Assembly: GCA_964530215.1 (NCBI GenBank)
Contig: CAZHAJ010000113.1
Coordinates: 1 to 6,145, forward strand
Length of the DNA: 6,145 nucleotides
Direction: 5' to 3'
From: JAAXTT01 sp964530215
Lineage (GTDB): Bacteria > Bacillota > Desulfotomaculia > Desulfotomaculales > Desulfocucumaceae
In this document: piece by piece, positions 5,054 through 6,145 of the stretch
How positions within the stretch are numbered: position 1 is the first letter of the stretch
Layout of the letters: each line of letters begins with the position of its first letter
Program-made: the position numbers and the translations under genes
The notes under the pieces: model-generated
Seen by the model: the letters and a program-made list of their open reading frames with translations, nothing else
Databases searched by the model: none
What the model was told of the DNA's origin: nothing

Positions 5054-5980
5054 ATGAGAAGCAGAGCAGACAGGATATTAAACAGAGTAACCCGGCCGGA
5101 AATTTATGAGGAAGCATTGATTGAATCTGCGGGCAGTCCCATAGCTTTGTCTGTATGGAAGAGCTGCCCTGAGGATCCTGTTGTTGTTTTTATTCCAGGA
5201 ACCAAGACTCATCCTTTATTTTATGAAGATTTTCTCAATCATCTGGCATTGCAAAAATATAATGTGATTGGTATGCATTTGGTGGGTCACGGAAAAAGCC
5301 CCAGAGTAAAAAGTCTTTATTCATATAAAGAAATGCTTCAGAACGGGATTGACACCATTCAATATGCTGTCAATAGATTTAATGATAATATTTTTTTGAT
5401 CGGCTCCAGCTTAGGCGGTATATTAGCTGCTGATTTAGCAGGGTTAGACACCAGAATCAAATGTATTTTTCCCCATAACATAATGATCCCCAATTTGCCT
5501 GAAACCATAAAAATAACCAGATTCAAAAATATAGTAAAAAACAAGTTTATATATAAGACTGTGGTTTCATTTGTAAAAGCAGCAGCTTTGATATTTCCAA
5601 AACTGCAGATCCCATTTTCCTTTTATCTGGAAGAGAGCCATATGGAAAGCAATAAAGATATTTTTGATCTCTTTTATGCAGACCCCATTGGATTAATTGA
5701 CTATCCGCTTTTTTTTATTGCCAGTTTATTTAATGCGGATTTAAAAAATCTCTATAACGGAAGCATCCAGTGTCCGGTAGTAACTATAGTGGTTAAGGAC
5801 GATCCAATTTTTCCTTTTGATTATAATAATATGGTTTTTCAGTTAATTCGTTCTCCAGTAAAAGAAATGCTTATCTGGGAAGGAAACAGACATTTTATTT
5901 TTAATGAATGTGCTGAAACTGCAGCCACTAAACTGGCTTCCAAAATTAGGGAGTTGGGATTTGGTTCTATTTCACTTTGA
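5054..5980 (+). CDS. Alpha/beta hydrolase fold protein
   Basis: A 308-residue protein with the landmarks of a serine alpha/beta hydrolase. VVVFIPGTKTH (43-53) is the oxyanion-loop strand, GMHLVGHGKSPR (73-84) the next conserved turn, and GSSLGG (117-122) the nucleophile elbow with Ser119. Asp249 or Asp250 in VVKDDPIFP and His280 in WEGNRHFIFNE complete the triad. A helical, hydrophobic lid-like insert lies at about 150-235. There is no signal peptide, so it is probably cytoplasmic. Esterase, lipase or thioesterase activity are all possible; the substrate cannot be named. ATG 5054 is set by GGAGAGG (5042-5048); an in-frame TTG at 5033 lies inside larB and lacks such a site. It starts one base after the larB stop, which implies translational coupling with larB. 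Its 3' end overlaps the minus-strand gene by 14 bases. Confidence 0.88.
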   Translation: MRSRADRILNRVTRPEIYEEALIESAGSPIALSVWKSCPEDPVVVFIPGTKTHPLFYEDFLNHLALQKYNVIGMHLVGHGKSPRVKSLYSYKEMLQNGIDTIQYAVNRFNDNIFLIGSSLGGILAADLAGLDTRIKCIFPHNIMIPNLPETIKITRFKNIVKNKFIYKTVVSFVKAAALIFPKLQIPFSFYLEESHMESNKDIFDLFYADPIGLIDYPLFFIASLFNADLKNLYNGSIQCPVVTIVVKDDPIFPFDYNNMVFQLIRSPVKEMLIWEGNRHFIFNECAETAATKLASKIRELGFGSISL

Positions 5981-6145
5981 ATTGTAGAGTAAGATTATTT
6001 AGCTTTTCTACCATTCTGTGTATTCTTTTGGCAGAATGGTTTATTTCTTTTAAGGCTTGTTTTTGTTTTACGCTGATGAAATAAACGTCTTGGGAATCTT
6101 GGTTTTCTAATTCTTCAAGATTAAAAACCTGACTTTCATTAAGTA
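5967..6145 (-). CDS. C-terminal end of a convergent gene, possibly a methyl-accepting chemotaxis protein
   Basis: The minus strand is open from the window edge to TAG (complement of 5967-5969), giving 58 complete residues of a gene that starts beyond the window. The last 35 or so residues (ISVKQKQALKEINHSAKRIH, then RMVEKLNNLTLQFKVK) show an unbroken 3-4 heptad pattern of L, I, A, I, V, L, and end in QFKV. That is how methyl-accepting chemotaxis proteins commonly end (xxEI..SA..L..MAEEL..LV..FKV). The preceding residues, LNESQVFNLEELENQDSQDV, are less typical, so a short coiled-coil protein or a divergent receptor is also possible. The signalling tip is outside the window, so the call rests on the tail alone. 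Confidence 0.5.
   Translation of the reverse strand, partial: LNESQVFNLEELENQDSQDVYFISVKQKQALKEINHSAKRIHRMVEKLNNLTLQFKVK
6010..6050 (+). terminator. Likely terminator of the floA-larB-hydrolase series
   Basis: ACCATTCTG (6010-6018) and CAGAATGGT (6032-6040) form a 9-bp stem around a 13-base loop, followed by TTATTTCTTTT. It lies 30 bases after the hydrolase stop, where the plus-strand operon should end. It falls inside the 3' coding end of the minus-strand gene, and the stem is only moderately GC-rich, so efficiency is uncertain. Confidence 0.5.

Noticed and set aside
4770..5117. Open minus-strand frame of 115 codons opposite larB and the hydrolase start
   Set aside because: It is antisense to the well-conserved C-terminal half of larB and resembles no known protein.

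Overview
The window looks like chromosomal DNA from a low-GC Gram-positive bacterium, most likely a spore-forming clostridium of the Peptococcaceae/Desulfotomaculum type. This is inferred from strong AGGAGG-type ribosome binding sites, GTG and TTG starts, a textbook sigma-A promoter, and a gene order (mtaB, HIT protein, rpsU, NfeD, floA) resembling the yqeV-rpsU-yqeY-yqeZ-yqfA region of Bacillus and the matching clostridial locus. No mobile element, CRISPR array, tRNA or rRNA was seen. No stretch longer than about 170 bases lacks a gene.

Layout. Bases 1-483 are the 3' end of mtaB (tRNA methylthiotransferase). A HIT-family nucleotide hydrolase follows (550-891). A strong promoter (892-921) drives rpsU (1002-1181, ribosomal protein S21, 59 aa), which ends at a 13-bp hairpin terminator (1218-1246). 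A second likely promoter (1262-1291) opens a same-strand series: a short NfeD membrane protein (1327-1824), the flotillin FloA (1989-2986, crossed by a 10-N assembly gap), an unrecognised acidic protein (2998-3420), an omega-amidase/Nit2-like carbon-nitrogen hydrolase (3420-4250), larB of nickel-pincer cofactor synthesis (4276-5052) and an alpha/beta hydrolase (5054-5980). The last three are tightly spaced. The right edge holds the C-terminal end of a convergent minus-strand gene that resembles the tail of a methyl-accepting chemotaxis protein.

How the genes work together. mtaB, the HIT protein and rpsU are translation-related or housekeeping genes. NfeD and FloA form the usual bacterial flotillin pair that organises membrane microdomains, and the acidic protein after them may belong to that unit. 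The amidase, larB and the hydrolase look like a metabolic module added downstream. larB makes the first intermediate of the nickel cofactor used by LarA-type racemases, but no larC, larE or larA is in the window.

Points most worth a second look: (1) a 15-codon mini-ORF just before floA that is a diverged tandem copy of floA's ribosome binding site and N-terminus, with all coding differences at codon positions 1 or 3; (2) the amidase gene, whose only well-placed start is ACG in a TAACG overlap; (3) a possible structure masking the rpsU ribosome binding site, plus a 22-codon upstream ORF overlapping the rpsU start; (4) the unknown acidic protein of the floA locus; (5) evidence that the N run in floA is really 5 bases, not 10.
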